NCBI RefSeq assembly: GCF_030371585.1
Contig: NZ_JAUDCE010000019.1
DNA length: 45,803 nt
Origin: Megamonas hypermegale_A
GTDB taxonomy: Bacteria > Bacillota > Negativicutes > Selenomonadales > Selenomonadaceae
Direction: 5' to 3' (one strand)
Shown: piece by piece, positions 15,788 through 24,049 of the stretch
Numbering within the stretch: position 1 is the first letter of the stretch
Layout of the letters: each line of letters begins with the position of its first letter
Position numbers and translations under genes: made by a program
The notes under the pieces: model-generated
Told to the model about the DNA's origin: nothing
The model's input: only the letters and a program-made list of their open reading frames with translations
Database searches by the model: none

Positions 15788-16567
15788 TTATTCAATATTT
15801 ACATTATCTCCCATGTATACCGTCAGGGTATTGCCTCTGACAATATTGTTGTTCTGAGTCGCTACGGCATTGCCCGTCAGCACGAGCTTGCCGTTTTCCG
15901 CACTGTTGTATACGGCATTGTCGCTGTTCGTTACGATATTGCGCGAAGGGCTTTTTATATTGACATTGCCGTTTGCCGTGAATACAAATTCCTCGCCGTT
16001 GCCCGTATACGTTGCTTCATTGCTTGTCGACTGCACATCGTTCGTCTTGCTGTTCAAGTATACGTTGCCGACAGCATGATACTGCTGTGTCGCCAGATTG
16101 CCGGTCAGCACGTCGCCTTTGATATCGGCCTGCGGACCGGTAGCACTGCCGCCGTTTGGCATGGAAATATCGCTCGTTGCCTGATTATAGCGGATTTGCG
16201 GACCGACGAGCGTGTTTTCGCCTTTGACCGCCACTACGTTGCCGTCAGCGACATATTCCTGGTTCGGCGTGGAAAACAGTTTGTCCGCTTTTAAATTCAT
16301 ATCGTCTTTCACAGCCGTAACGCCGCCCGTCACTGTGACTTCCTGCGTTTTGAAATTGTACGTAGCTTCCGCTCCCGTGAGCACACCGCCGTCGCGCGTA
16401 ACTTTTACGCCGCCGGTGGCTTTTGCCATATCCGTCCGTGCATCATATTCAATGACATCGCCGGTAAGCTCAATCGGGCCGTCAGCGGCTACGGCTGTAC
16501 CGCCCAATATACAGCAGCTGCATAAAACAGCTGCCAGCGCGGTTTTTATTTTACCATATTGTTTCAT
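15788..16567 (-). CDS. lptA: LptA/OstA-family periplasmic LPS bridge protein
   Basis: The 259-residue protein has a signal peptide (about residues 1-28, ending AVAADG) and repeated short beta-strand units typical of the OstA jellyroll (for example ELTGDVIEYDARTDMAKATGGVKVT, then GNVVAVKGE, GNVYLNSKT, GNVNIKSPS, GNAVATQNN). It is longer than the ~185-residue E. coli LptA, which suggests extra jellyroll turns and a longer bridge segment. Its ATG overlaps the lptC stop by 4 bp. Confidence 0.88.
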   Translation of the reverse strand: MKQYGKIKTALAAVLCSCCILGGTAVAADGPIELTGDVIEYDARTDMAKATGGVKVTRDGGVLTGAEATYNFKTQEVTVTGGVTAVKDDMNLKADKLFSTPNQEYVADGNVVAVKGENTLVGPQIRYNQATSDISMPNGGSATGPQADIKGDVLTGNLATQQYHAVGNVYLNSKTNDVQSTSNEATYTGNGEEFVFTANGNVNIKSPSRNIVTNSDNAVYNSAENGKLVLTGNAVATQNNNIVRGNTLTVYMGDNVNIE

Positions 16568-17127
16568 TGATTAGTATCCCCTTTTATAATATGTGCATTT
16601 CCTATCAGTTTGAAATTCTGAAAAGCATCCTTGCTTTCTGCCTTATCACCGGTTGCCACCAGTTCCGGTTTCGTAATCTTCACATTTCCTTCGCACGTCA
16701 GGAGCTGCTGCTCACCGTCCCAGACGACTTTATCCGTTTTAAACGTCATGTCGTCGGTCGAATGAGCCTCTATGCCTTCCGTGATTTCGATATGCTTTTT
16801 GTTCTGGTCGTATACCGCTTTTTGCGCCGTTATTTCGATTTTATTACCGTCTTCGCGGTAAAAAGCACCTTTGATATTATCCATGTCGACGACATTCGTA
16901 TCCTGATTTACTGTCATGGTTTCCGCATAACATTCCCAAATCAGCTTGCCGTTGACTTCTTCCTTCATGGAGTTATTGTGATACGTCATAACTCTTGCCG
17001 CCGGTTTTTCTCCCGGCGCATCCGTATTCGGTCTGCTGGCGTACGCCCAGTAAATAAGACCTACGGCAAACAGCGCCAGCAGGTATACGGCTATTTTCTT
17101 CTTGTTAACAGCCACCTTCTTAGTCAT
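16564..17127 (-). CDS. lptC: LptC, inner-membrane anchored LPS transport protein
   Basis: The 187-residue bitopic protein has a basic N terminus, one helix (about residues 11-28) and a periplasmic beta-jellyroll with the LptC pattern (GKLIWECYAETMTVNQDTNVVDMDNI, ITAQKAVYDQNKKHIEITEGIEA). It receives LPS from the permease and hands it to LptA. It overlaps lptA by 4 bp and the preceding acyltransferase by 8 bp, so translation of the three genes is probably coupled. AAGGTGG precedes the ATG. Confidence 0.9.
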   Translation of the reverse strand: MTKKVAVNKKKIAVYLLALFAVGLIYWAYASRPNTDAPGEKPAARVMTYHNNSMKEEVNGKLIWECYAETMTVNQDTNVVDMDNIKGAFYREDGNKIEITAQKAVYDQNKKHIEITEGIEAHSTDDMTFKTDKVVWDGEQQLLTCEGNVKITKPELVATGDKAESKDAFQNFKLIGNAHIIKGDTNQ

Positions 17128-18040
17128 CTTTGACCACCTTAGACGTTTTTACTGTATGAATTTTGTTTTTCTTCTGCTCTTCCGGACGTGTATTCCAGCG
17201 TTTCTGGAACCAAATCCATTGAGTCGGATGAGCGATTATCTGATTTTCGATGACTTTCGTCATGCGTTTGGTAAAATCAAACAAGTCGTCATTCGTATTT
17301 CCTGTATCATTATATACTATCGGTTCGGAAATTTCTATTTTATGCGTACCGTCGCTTTGGCGGATGATAAATGCCGGGACTACCGGCGACATGAATTTGC
17401 GGGCAAATACGGCCGGTCCCATCGGTGTCGAGCAGACTTCACCGAGAAATTCGATGAACGCTCCGCCCGGGCCTGCGTCCTGGTCTGCCAGAAAGCCCAG
17501 TATGCGGCCTTTTTTCAAGGCTCTTGTCGCTGCCAGAAGTTCCGACGCCGCACCGCGGGCAAAGATTTCCACGCCCACCTGCGCGCGGTATTCATCCAGA
17601 AGCTTCGTGTACTGCGAATCCGGCTGCGGTTTCGCCAGCGCCGTAACGGAAAATCCCGCCCGTACAAGTCCGGCCGCCAGCCATTCCCACGTGCCGATAT
17701 GAGCTGTCAGTATTACGATACCTCTGTTTTTGGCATATTCTCTTTTTAAAATATCCAGCCCTTCAAATTTTATATATTTGAAATCGTCTTTTTTCAGACG
17801 CGGCATATATAAAATTTCCAGGACATTCTGACTGAGATTAATGAATGAATCTTTTATTATCCTTCTTGCTTCCTCTTCACTGTTGTGGAACGACTTCATC
17901 ATGCGGTCCACCGCGCGATTGCGCTCCTTGGCTATCAGGTGAAAGTACAGTATGCCGAGTACATGTCCCAGTCGTAACAGGTTTTTATGCGACAGGCAGC
18001 ATAAAAACGCACTGAACCATTTTAATAATCTATACTTCAT
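17120..18040 (-). CDS. Lipid A late acyltransferase, LpxL/HtrB family (copy 1)
   Basis: The 306-residue protein has an N-terminal hydrophobic region and the catalytic HX4E motif in TAHIGTWEW (His114, Glu119). ADQDAGPGG and TPMGPAVFA segments follow, as in the LpxL/LpxM family. It adds a secondary acyl chain to Kdo2-lipid A at the inner membrane. It sits between kdsC and lptC. A second family member lies at 30057-30941; the pair may add the two late acyl chains, but which adds which is not readable from sequence. AAGGGTG precedes the ATG. Confidence 0.9.
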   Translation of the reverse strand: MKYRLLKWFSAFLCCLSHKNLLRLGHVLGILYFHLIAKERNRAVDRMMKSFHNSEEEARRIIKDSFINLSQNVLEILYMPRLKKDDFKYIKFEGLDILKREYAKNRGIVILTAHIGTWEWLAAGLVRAGFSVTALAKPQPDSQYTKLLDEYRAQVGVEIFARGAASELLAATRALKKGRILGFLADQDAGPGGAFIEFLGEVCSTPMGPAVFARKFMSPVVPAFIIRQSDGTHKIEISEPIVYNDTGNTNDDLFDFTKRMTKVIENQIIAHPTQWIWFQKRWNTRPEEQKKNKIHTVKTSKVVKDD

Positions 18041-18075
18041 TGTAACACCCTTATCATTAAGCTTGTCAGCTCAAA

Positions 18076-18648
18076 TTACTGTGAAATGCCTTCACTTGTC
18101 TTATTTTCGTGATTTATATGCATGTAGCCGTCAACGATGCTCTGCCATTTGCCCTGTGCCTTCAGGATAAATTCGATAATCTGTCTTACGGCACCATGTC
18201 CGCCGGCAAAATCGCTCTCCAGTATGGCTACCGATTTAGCCTCGTCCGTCGCATCAGCCACCGTCGCCGGAAAGCCGACGTCGTTCATGACGGCCAAATC
18301 GAATAAATCATCGCCGATATAGGCAAATTCTTCCGGTTTCAAATCATATTCAGCCTGAAGCTCCCGATAAGCCGGAATTTTATTTTTCTTATTCTGATAA
18401 AAAGCATTTATTTTCAATTCTCTGGCGCGGAAAGCCAGCATTTTCGACTCGCGTCCCGTAATAATCGCCGTCTTTATACCGTATTTCTGCGCCAGCGTTA
18501 TGCCGAGACCGTCGCGCACGTTGAACGTCTTGAACAGTTCACCGTCCGCTCCCACGCAAACGGAGCCGTCCGTCAGCACGCCGTCCACATCGAGTATAAT
18601 CATCTTGACTTTCTGAGCGCGCAAAAAAGCGTCTTCACTGTATCGCAA
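18076..18648 (-). CDS. kdsC: KdsC, 3-deoxy-D-manno-octulosonate 8-phosphate phosphatase
   Basis: The 190-residue HAD phosphatase removes phosphate from Kdo-8-P to give Kdo. Motif I DVDGVLTDG spans residues 20-28; a small-cap HAD core follows with TGRES (motif II), the Lys of NKKNKIPAY and GDDLFDLAVM (motif IV). The TTG start directly follows the kdsD stop codon and is supported by GGAG eight nt upstream. The C terminus extends about 25 residues beyond the usual end. Confidence 0.93.
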   Translation of the reverse strand: MRYSEDAFLRAQKVKMIILDVDGVLTDGSVCVGADGELFKTFNVRDGLGITLAQKYGIKTAIITGRESKMLAFRARELKINAFYQNKKNKIPAYRELQAEYDLKPEEFAYIGDDLFDLAVMNDVGFPATVADATDEAKSVAILESDFAGGHGAVRQIIEFILKAQGKWQSIVDGYMHINHENKTSEGISQ

Positions 18649-19620
18649 TTAAACCACTCCCTGACGCAGTAAATCGGTAAGATGAACAATTCCCACCGGT
18701 TCGTTCTTTTCTTTATCAATGACCGGCAGTACCGTAATCGGTTTCGGCTGATGTTTTTCCATGATGCTGAGTGCTTCGGCTGCCATCTTGTCTTTCGTGA
18801 TAACGACAGGATTTTTCGTCATCAAATCTTCTACCGGTTCGTTTAAGAATTCCGCGCCTTTAGCGAGCATACGGCGAATATCGCCGTCCGTTACCAGACC
18901 GATAAATTTACCGGTTTCATCTACAACGGAAGTTGCGCCGAGCCCTTTTGCCGTCATGAGGAAAAGTGCTTCCTTCGCCGTTTTATGCACGGAGATAACC
19001 GGATTGTCGTCGCCGGAGTGCATTACATTTTCCACTTTGAGCAAAAGTCTTCTGCCGAGTGCTCCGCCCGGATGGAATACGGCAAAATCCTGCGCCGTGA
19101 AATTGCGCGACGTCATCGCGGCAATCGTTATGGCATCACCCATCGCCAGCGTCGCCGTCGTGCTCGTCGTCGGTGCAAGACCGAGCGGACATGCTTCGCG
19201 TTCCACGCTTATATCGATATAATAATCGGCGTATTTGCCCAGAGTGGAAGTGCGTCTGCCGCTCATCGCAATGATTTTCGCGCCGATGCGTTTGATAATC
19301 GGCAGGATATTTACAATTTCATTCGACTCGCCGCTGTTGGAAATGGCAAGCACCATGTCGTTTGCCGTAACCATGCCGAGGTCGCCGTGAAAAGCTTCCG
19401 CCGGGTGCATGAAAAATGACGGCGTGCCGGTGCTGGCAAGACTTGCCGCTATTTTTCTGCCGACATGGCCGGATTTGCCCATGCCCGTAACGATAATGCG
19501 TCCCTGACAGGCAAGTATGGCTTTTACAGTCGCTTCAAATTCGTCATTGATGTGGGTAACCAGTTTTTTTACGGCTTCAGCTTCAATTTGCAGTGTTTCT
19601 ATTGCTTTTTCTTTTATCAT
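18649..19620 (-). CDS. kdsD: KdsD/KpsF, D-arabinose 5-phosphate isomerase
   Basis: The 323-residue enzyme converts ribulose 5-P to arabinose 5-P, the first Kdo precursor. It has an N-terminal SIS sugar isomerase domain (ITGMGKSGHVGRKIAASLASTGTPSFFMHPAEAFHGDLGM; ISNSGESNE) and two C-terminal CBS domains (about residues 205-320). Length and layout match bacterial KdsD/KpsF/GutQ. It is followed without a gap by kdsC. An element copy precedes it and separates it from kdsA. Confidence 0.94.
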   Translation of the reverse strand: MIKEKAIETLQIEAEAVKKLVTHINDEFEATVKAILACQGRIIVTGMGKSGHVGRKIAASLASTGTPSFFMHPAEAFHGDLGMVTANDMVLAISNSGESNEIVNILPIIKRIGAKIIAMSGRRTSTLGKYADYYIDISVEREACPLGLAPTTSTTATLAMGDAITIAAMTSRNFTAQDFAVFHPGGALGRRLLLKVENVMHSGDDNPVISVHKTAKEALFLMTAKGLGATSVVDETGKFIGLVTDGDIRRMLAKGAEFLNEPVEDLMTKNPVVITKDKMAAEALSIMEKHQPKPITVLPVIDKEKNEPVGIVHLTDLLRQGVV

Positions 19621-19680
19621 TTACCTATACCTCATAAAAATTTAACTCTCAAAAATCCCTTATTATTTTACAAAAAGATA

Positions 19681-19811
19681 ACCTGTTGTGCTAATTAATT
19701 TTTCAAAGCAGTGTAATAGTTTATATTTAGTGAGGTTAAGTGCCAACATCGAACGAATATAAACTATTATACTGCTGGCTAAAGTCTCGATGTTTTACCA
19801 GCACAACGAAT
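19681..19811 (+). mobile_element. Palindromic MITE-like element, copy 3
   Basis: It begins CCTGTTGTGCTAATT and ends ACCAGCACAACG. The inner stem differs from copies 1, 2 and 5-7 at position 13 on both arms (C-G replaced by G-C) and has one G-T wobble. The flanks AAAAAGATA and AAAAAAATA agree at 8 of 9 positions. It lies 9 bp from the kdsA stop codon. Confidence 0.88.
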
Positions 19812-19820
19812 AAAAAAATA

Positions 19821-20651
19821 TTATTTATTTATTTTTTTCTTGGTAATTTCGTTGATGGCGATTAAATCTTTTAACAAGTCTTCCAGTTTATCCAGATAAA
19901 CCATATTCGGTCCGTCGCACAGCGCTTCTTCCGGATTATCGTGCACTTCCATGAAGAAACCGTCCACACCTGCACCAGCTGCCGCTCTTGCCAGATATTC
20001 CACATATTCGCGATTGCCCGCCGATTTCGTACCTGCACCGCCCGGCAGCTGTACGCTGTGCGTAGCGTCGAAAATTACCGGATAGCCTGTTGCACGCATA
20101 ATCGGGAAGGAACGCATATCTACGACGAGATTATTGTAACCGAATGTTGCGCCGCGTTCTGTCAGCAGAATTTTATTAGAACCTGCTTCTTCAATTTTCT
20201 TCACGACATTTTTCATGTCCGCCGGAGCGAGGAATTGACCTTTTTTCACATTTACGACAGCGCCCGATTTCGCCGCAGTGTAGAGCAAATCTGTCTGGCG
20301 GCTCAAAAACGCCGGTATCTGCAATACGTCAACGACTTTTGCTACCGGTTCAACCTGCTGTTCGTTGTGAATATCCGTAACGACCGGCACGCCGAGTTCT
20401 TCTTTTATAGATTTAAGCCACTCAAGACCTTTTTCCAGTCCCGGTCCGCGGTAACCGTTGTAAGACGAACGGTTCGCCTTGTCAAAAGATGCCTTGAACA
20501 CATACGGGATACCGAGACGCGCGGTGATTTCTTTAATTGTTTTGCCGATATACAAAGAACGTTCATACGATTCCAGTACGCAAGGGCCGGCGAGCAGTAC
20601 GAGCGGATTGCCTGCTCCCACTTCAAAATTAGCGATTTTAACTGTATGCAT
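19821..20651 (-). CDS. kdsA: KdsA, 3-deoxy-8-phosphooctulonate synthase
   Basis: The 276-residue TIM-barrel enzyme condenses PEP with arabinose 5-P to make Kdo-8-P. Hallmarks are LLAGPCVLES near the N terminus, the FKASFDKANRSS loop with its lysines, GLEWLKSIKEELGVPVVTDIH, and DATHSVQLPGG. The conserved Cys of AGPCVLE suggests the metal-dependent type, though the whole ligand set would need alignment. The ATG at 20651 fits AGGAAG at 8 nt better than the in-frame GTG at 20660. It is bracketed by element copies 3 and 4. Confidence 0.94.
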   Translation of the reverse strand: MHTVKIANFEVGAGNPLVLLAGPCVLESYERSLYIGKTIKEITARLGIPYVFKASFDKANRSSYNGYRGPGLEKGLEWLKSIKEELGVPVVTDIHNEQQVEPVAKVVDVLQIPAFLSRQTDLLYTAAKSGAVVNVKKGQFLAPADMKNVVKKIEEAGSNKILLTERGATFGYNNLVVDMRSFPIMRATGYPVIFDATHSVQLPGGAGTKSAGNREYVEYLARAAAGAGVDGFFMEVHDNPEEALCDGPNMVYLDKLEDLLKDLIAINEITKKKINK

Positions 20652-20680
20652 CAACAACACTTCCTATCCTAATATCTTAA

Positions 20681-20810
20681 CTTGTTGTGCTAATTAATTT
20701 TCCAAAGCAGTATAATAGTTTATATTTAGTGAGGTTAAGTGACAACATCGAACGTATATAAACTATTATACTGCTGGCTACAGGCTCAATGTTTTACTAG
20801 CACAACGGAT
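20681..20810 (+). mobile_element. Palindromic MITE-like element, copy 4
   Basis: It begins CTTGTTGTGCTAATT and ends ACTAGCACAACGG. The inner stem shares the G-C variant pair at position 13 with copy 3, so these two form a subfamily. It is flanked by the direct repeat TATCTTAA (20673-20680 and 20811-20818). It lies 15 bp from the kdsB stop codon. Confidence 0.9.
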
Positions 20811-20825
20811 TATCTTAATAACTTC

Positions 20826-21557
20826 TTATAAATTCAACTGCTGATATATTTTATTTACTTCTGCCAAATCTTCCGGCGTATCCACGCCGACAAAATGCTT
20901 ATTCGTTGTAATTACTTTTATTTTATAGCCGTTTTCCAAAGCGCGCAGCTGTTCGAGCGACTCCGTCTGTTCCAGCGGCGTCGGCTGCATTTTGGCGTAT
21001 TGCAGCAGAAAATCTCTGCGGTAGCCGTAAATGCCGATATGTTTGTAAACAGTAACGCCCGTATTTTCACGCGGATACGGAATGAGCGAGCGGGAGAAAT
21101 ACAGCGCGAAATCATTTTTGTCCGTAATAACTTTTACATTGCTCGGCTTATTTTTTTCTTCCTCCAGCATCGGCGTTTTCACTGTAGCCATCTGCAAATT
21201 TTCATCATCAACGAAAACCTGCGCCAAATCGTCGATAATCTGCGGGTCAATCAGCGGCTCGTCGCCCTGAATGTTGATAATTACATCGGCATCGGGAAAT
21301 TTTTCCGCCACTTCCGCCAGACGGTCAGTCCCCGTAGGATGGTCCTTTGCCGTCATCACGGCTTTGCCGCCTGCTGTTTCTACAGCTATTTTCACGCGCT
21401 CGTCATCAACGGCGACAATTACCTCACTCGGTTTTTGAGCCAGCAGCGCTCTTTCATATGTGCGCACCACCATCGGCTTTCCCGCAATATCGGCGAGCGG
21501 TTTGCCCGGAAGCCGCGTCGAAGCGTAGCGCGCCGGTATTACACATACAATCTTCAT
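20826..21557 (-). CDS. kdsB: KdsB, CMP-Kdo synthetase
   Basis: The 243-residue nucleotidyltransferase activates Kdo with CTP. The N-terminal PARYASTRLPGKPL signature (residues 8-21), IINIQGDEPLIDP and the GIYGYRRDFL segment are characteristic. It overlaps the waaA-lpxK stop codon by 4 bp (ATGA), so it is translationally coupled, and GAGAGGG lies upstream. It supplies the CMP-Kdo donor used by the WaaA half of the fusion protein encoded just before it. Confidence 0.95.
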   Translation of the reverse strand: MKIVCVIPARYASTRLPGKPLADIAGKPMVVRTYERALLAQKPSEVIVAVDDERVKIAVETAGGKAVMTAKDHPTGTDRLAEVAEKFPDADVIINIQGDEPLIDPQIIDDLAQVFVDDENLQMATVKTPMLEEEKNKPSNVKVITDKNDFALYFSRSLIPYPRENTGVTVYKHIGIYGYRRDFLLQYAKMQPTPLEQTESLEQLRALENGYKIKVITTNKHFVGVDTPEDLAEVNKIYQQLNL

Positions 21558-24040
21558 TTCAGTATCCCTCTCTTCACAGGTAATTTTTTCCGTAAAAAAT
21601 CAAATACTACATTAGATTTATCAATAAATGTAACTTCTATACTTATGATGTAAATCGGCACCGGCCGTTTCTGACTGAGCAGCGTCTGCGGAATTTTTAC
21701 GGCGTCCTTATCCGTAATCACGATGGCTTCCGCGCCCTGCTCTTCCGCCTGGTGCATTACATCTCTGATTTCCTGCTCCGTATAATCGTGGTGGTCAGGG
21801 AAACGCAGACTTTCCGTAATCACGGCACCGATATCGCTGAGCGTCTGTTCAAATGAAGCCGGATTGCCGATTGCCGACATGGCGATTATTTTATGCCCTT
21901 TCATCGTATCAATCGACAGAATTTTATTTTTTTCCTTGCTGAACAGATTGCCGATTTCGATAAAGCCCAGCGGTTTATGCGTGCTTTCCACCACGAGCGC
22001 ATGGTCGTTGTATTTTGCCAGCGTATCGCGGATTTCCTGACAGGCACCTTCTGCTGCCTGGTCGACTTTCGTCAAAAGACAGATATCGGCTCTATCCAGA
22101 TGATTGAGCGGTTCGCGGAGTGTGCCGCGCGGCAGCATATGACCGTTGCCGAATATGTTAATCGCATCGACGAGCACGATATTCAAATCGCGCTTGAGCT
22201 TCCAGTGCTGGTATCCGTCATCCAGAATTACCACATCCGCATTGAAATTGTCCACAGCGTATTTGCCCGATACGGTTCTGTCCGTGCCGATTAATACTGG
22301 TATGTCCGGCAGGCTTCTCGCCAGAAGATACGCTTCATCACCGGCTTCGTCCGCCGTCATGAACACGGTATGCCCGTCGGACACCACGCCGACCTGACCT
22401 TTCCATTTGGCCCGATAACCGCGGTTTAAAATCGCCACATTGTAACCCAAATCGCGGATATAACGCGCCAGTATCTTCGTTGTCGGCGTTTTTCCCGTGC
22501 CGCCGACGGTGATATTGCCGATACTTATGACGAAACAATCCAGCTTCACCTGCTTTTTGATATTCCACTGATACAGTTTCAGCTGGAATTTGACCAGTCC
22601 GCGGTAAATCAATGAAAAAACATACAGCATACCCAGAAACAGTCTGGCCGGAATGCTTTTTTTCTTCTTGTCGTGCACCAGCTTATACAGATACATCTGC
22701 CAGTTTTCGATTTTTTCCGTTGACCGCACCTGTACAGGACTTGCTTTTTCGTATTCTTCCAGCATCTGGCGCAAAATCACAGCCGAACGGCGTGAAGCGC
22801 CTTTATTGTCTTTGATTATATTTAACGTTTCCTGTTCCATCTGGCGGCGTTTTGCCGGATTGTCGAACAACTCCGTTACTACAGTTGTCAATTCTTTGAC
22901 ATTTTTAACGGTAATGCAGGCATTGCGCTTGCTGAACAGTACGTGCGTATCCTTGAAATTGAACATATGCGGACCAACGATAATCGCTTTGCCGTGCGCC
23001 GCCGGCTCCAAAATATTATGGCCGCCGTGACGGATTAAGCTGCCGCCGACGAAAATAACATCGCCCAGACTGTATATCCGACCGAGCTCGCCGATTGTAT
23101 CAAGAATTACCACATCGTGGTCGTAATCCGGTTTTTCTTTCAATACAGTGCGGAATGCCGCCTTAAAGCCGTGCTTGCGGCAGATACCGGCAATTTCATC
23201 TTTGCGCAGAATACTGCGCGGCGCAATTAAAAGCTTCACTCCGGCATGATTTTTCTTCAATGCGGAAAATGCTTTTAAAACAGCTTCTTCTTCGCCTTTG
23301 TGCGTGCTTCCCGCCAGAAATATTCCCTGAGCGTCATCGAGGCACAATTCCTTGAGCAGCGCCTGCCGCTCTTTCGGACTTACATCCGTATACGTCTGGT
23401 CGAACTTTGTATTGCCAGTAACAGTCACCAGTTTTTCATCCGCTCCCAGCCGAATAATATAAGAAGCGTCTATATCCGACTGCATGGCGAACTTTTTTAC
23501 CGTGCCAATCATGTCGGACAGAATACTGAACATGTATTTATATCTTTTTACCGATTTATCGCTGATACGGCCATTCACCATCATTACCGGAACGTTGTAT
23601 TTGCGCGCCGCTTTCAAAAAGTTCGGCCACAGCTCTGTTTCTACCGGCAGAAATACGCGCGGTCGTATTTTCTTTATCATTCGTTCCGGAAGCCACGGTA
23701 TATCCAACGGAAAATAAATTATACTGTCCGCATCTTTTATAATGCGGTTCGCCATAATATAGCCTGTATTAGTTACCACTGATACTAATATCGGCGTTCC
23801 CGGAAACTCCTTGCGAAACTCCTTAATAATAGGACTGGTTGCTACAATCTCCCCGACGGAAGAAGCATGTATCCAAATACAATTCTTTCCGGCAACCTTG
23901 TCTAAAGCATGTTCCGGCAAAAAACCAAAACTCTGAATTATACGTCCCAAAAAACCTTTTTCCCGAATAGTCCGCACTATAAAGTACGGTATCAGTAGTA
24001 TAACAAGCAATATAGCTATTATGTTGTATAAAATTCGCAT
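21554..24040 (-). CDS. WaaA-LpxK fusion: Kdo transferase joined to lipid A 4'-kinase
   Basis: The 828-residue bifunctional protein has two parts. Residues ~1-425 are a WaaA/KdtA GT-B Kdo transferase: N-terminal anchor helix, WIHASSVGEIVATSP, PVETELWPN, FVGGSLIRHGGHNILEPAA. After a ~75-residue linker, residues ~500-825 are LpxK with Walker A GGTGKT near residue 513, LDDGYQHWKL and FPDHHDYT. LpxK phosphorylates the disaccharide and WaaA then adds Kdo, so consecutive steps are joined in one chain, kinase at the C terminus. The reading frame is open throughout. The ATG at 24040 is preceded by AGGTGGAG; an in-frame GTG nine bases earlier is less likely. Confidence 0.93.
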   Translation of the reverse strand: MRILYNIIAILLVILLIPYFIVRTIREKGFLGRIIQSFGFLPEHALDKVAGKNCIWIHASSVGEIVATSPIIKEFRKEFPGTPILVSVVTNTGYIMANRIIKDADSIIYFPLDIPWLPERMIKKIRPRVFLPVETELWPNFLKAARKYNVPVMMVNGRISDKSVKRYKYMFSILSDMIGTVKKFAMQSDIDASYIIRLGADEKLVTVTGNTKFDQTYTDVSPKERQALLKELCLDDAQGIFLAGSTHKGEEEAVLKAFSALKKNHAGVKLLIAPRSILRKDEIAGICRKHGFKAAFRTVLKEKPDYDHDVVILDTIGELGRIYSLGDVIFVGGSLIRHGGHNILEPAAHGKAIIVGPHMFNFKDTHVLFSKRNACITVKNVKELTTVVTELFDNPAKRRQMEQETLNIIKDNKGASRRSAVILRQMLEEYEKASPVQVRSTEKIENWQMYLYKLVHDKKKKSIPARLFLGMLYVFSLIYRGLVKFQLKLYQWNIKKQVKLDCFVISIGNITVGGTGKTPTTKILARYIRDLGYNVAILNRGYRAKWKGQVGVVSDGHTVFMTADEAGDEAYLLARSLPDIPVLIGTDRTVSGKYAVDNFNADVVILDDGYQHWKLKRDLNIVLVDAINIFGNGHMLPRGTLREPLNHLDRADICLLTKVDQAAEGACQEIRDTLAKYNDHALVVESTHKPLGFIEIGNLFSKEKNKILSIDTMKGHKIIAMSAIGNPASFEQTLSDIGAVITESLRFPDHHDYTEQEIRDVMHQAEEQGAEAIVITDKDAVKIPQTLLSQKRPVPIYIISIEVTFIDKSNVVFDFLRKKLPVKRGILK

Positions 24041-24049
24041 AAACTCCAC

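Noticed and set aside
19681..20810. Composite transposon carrying kdsA
   Set aside because: The two flanking copies have different target duplications, kdsA is in its expected pathway context, and both copies have the same orientation as all others.
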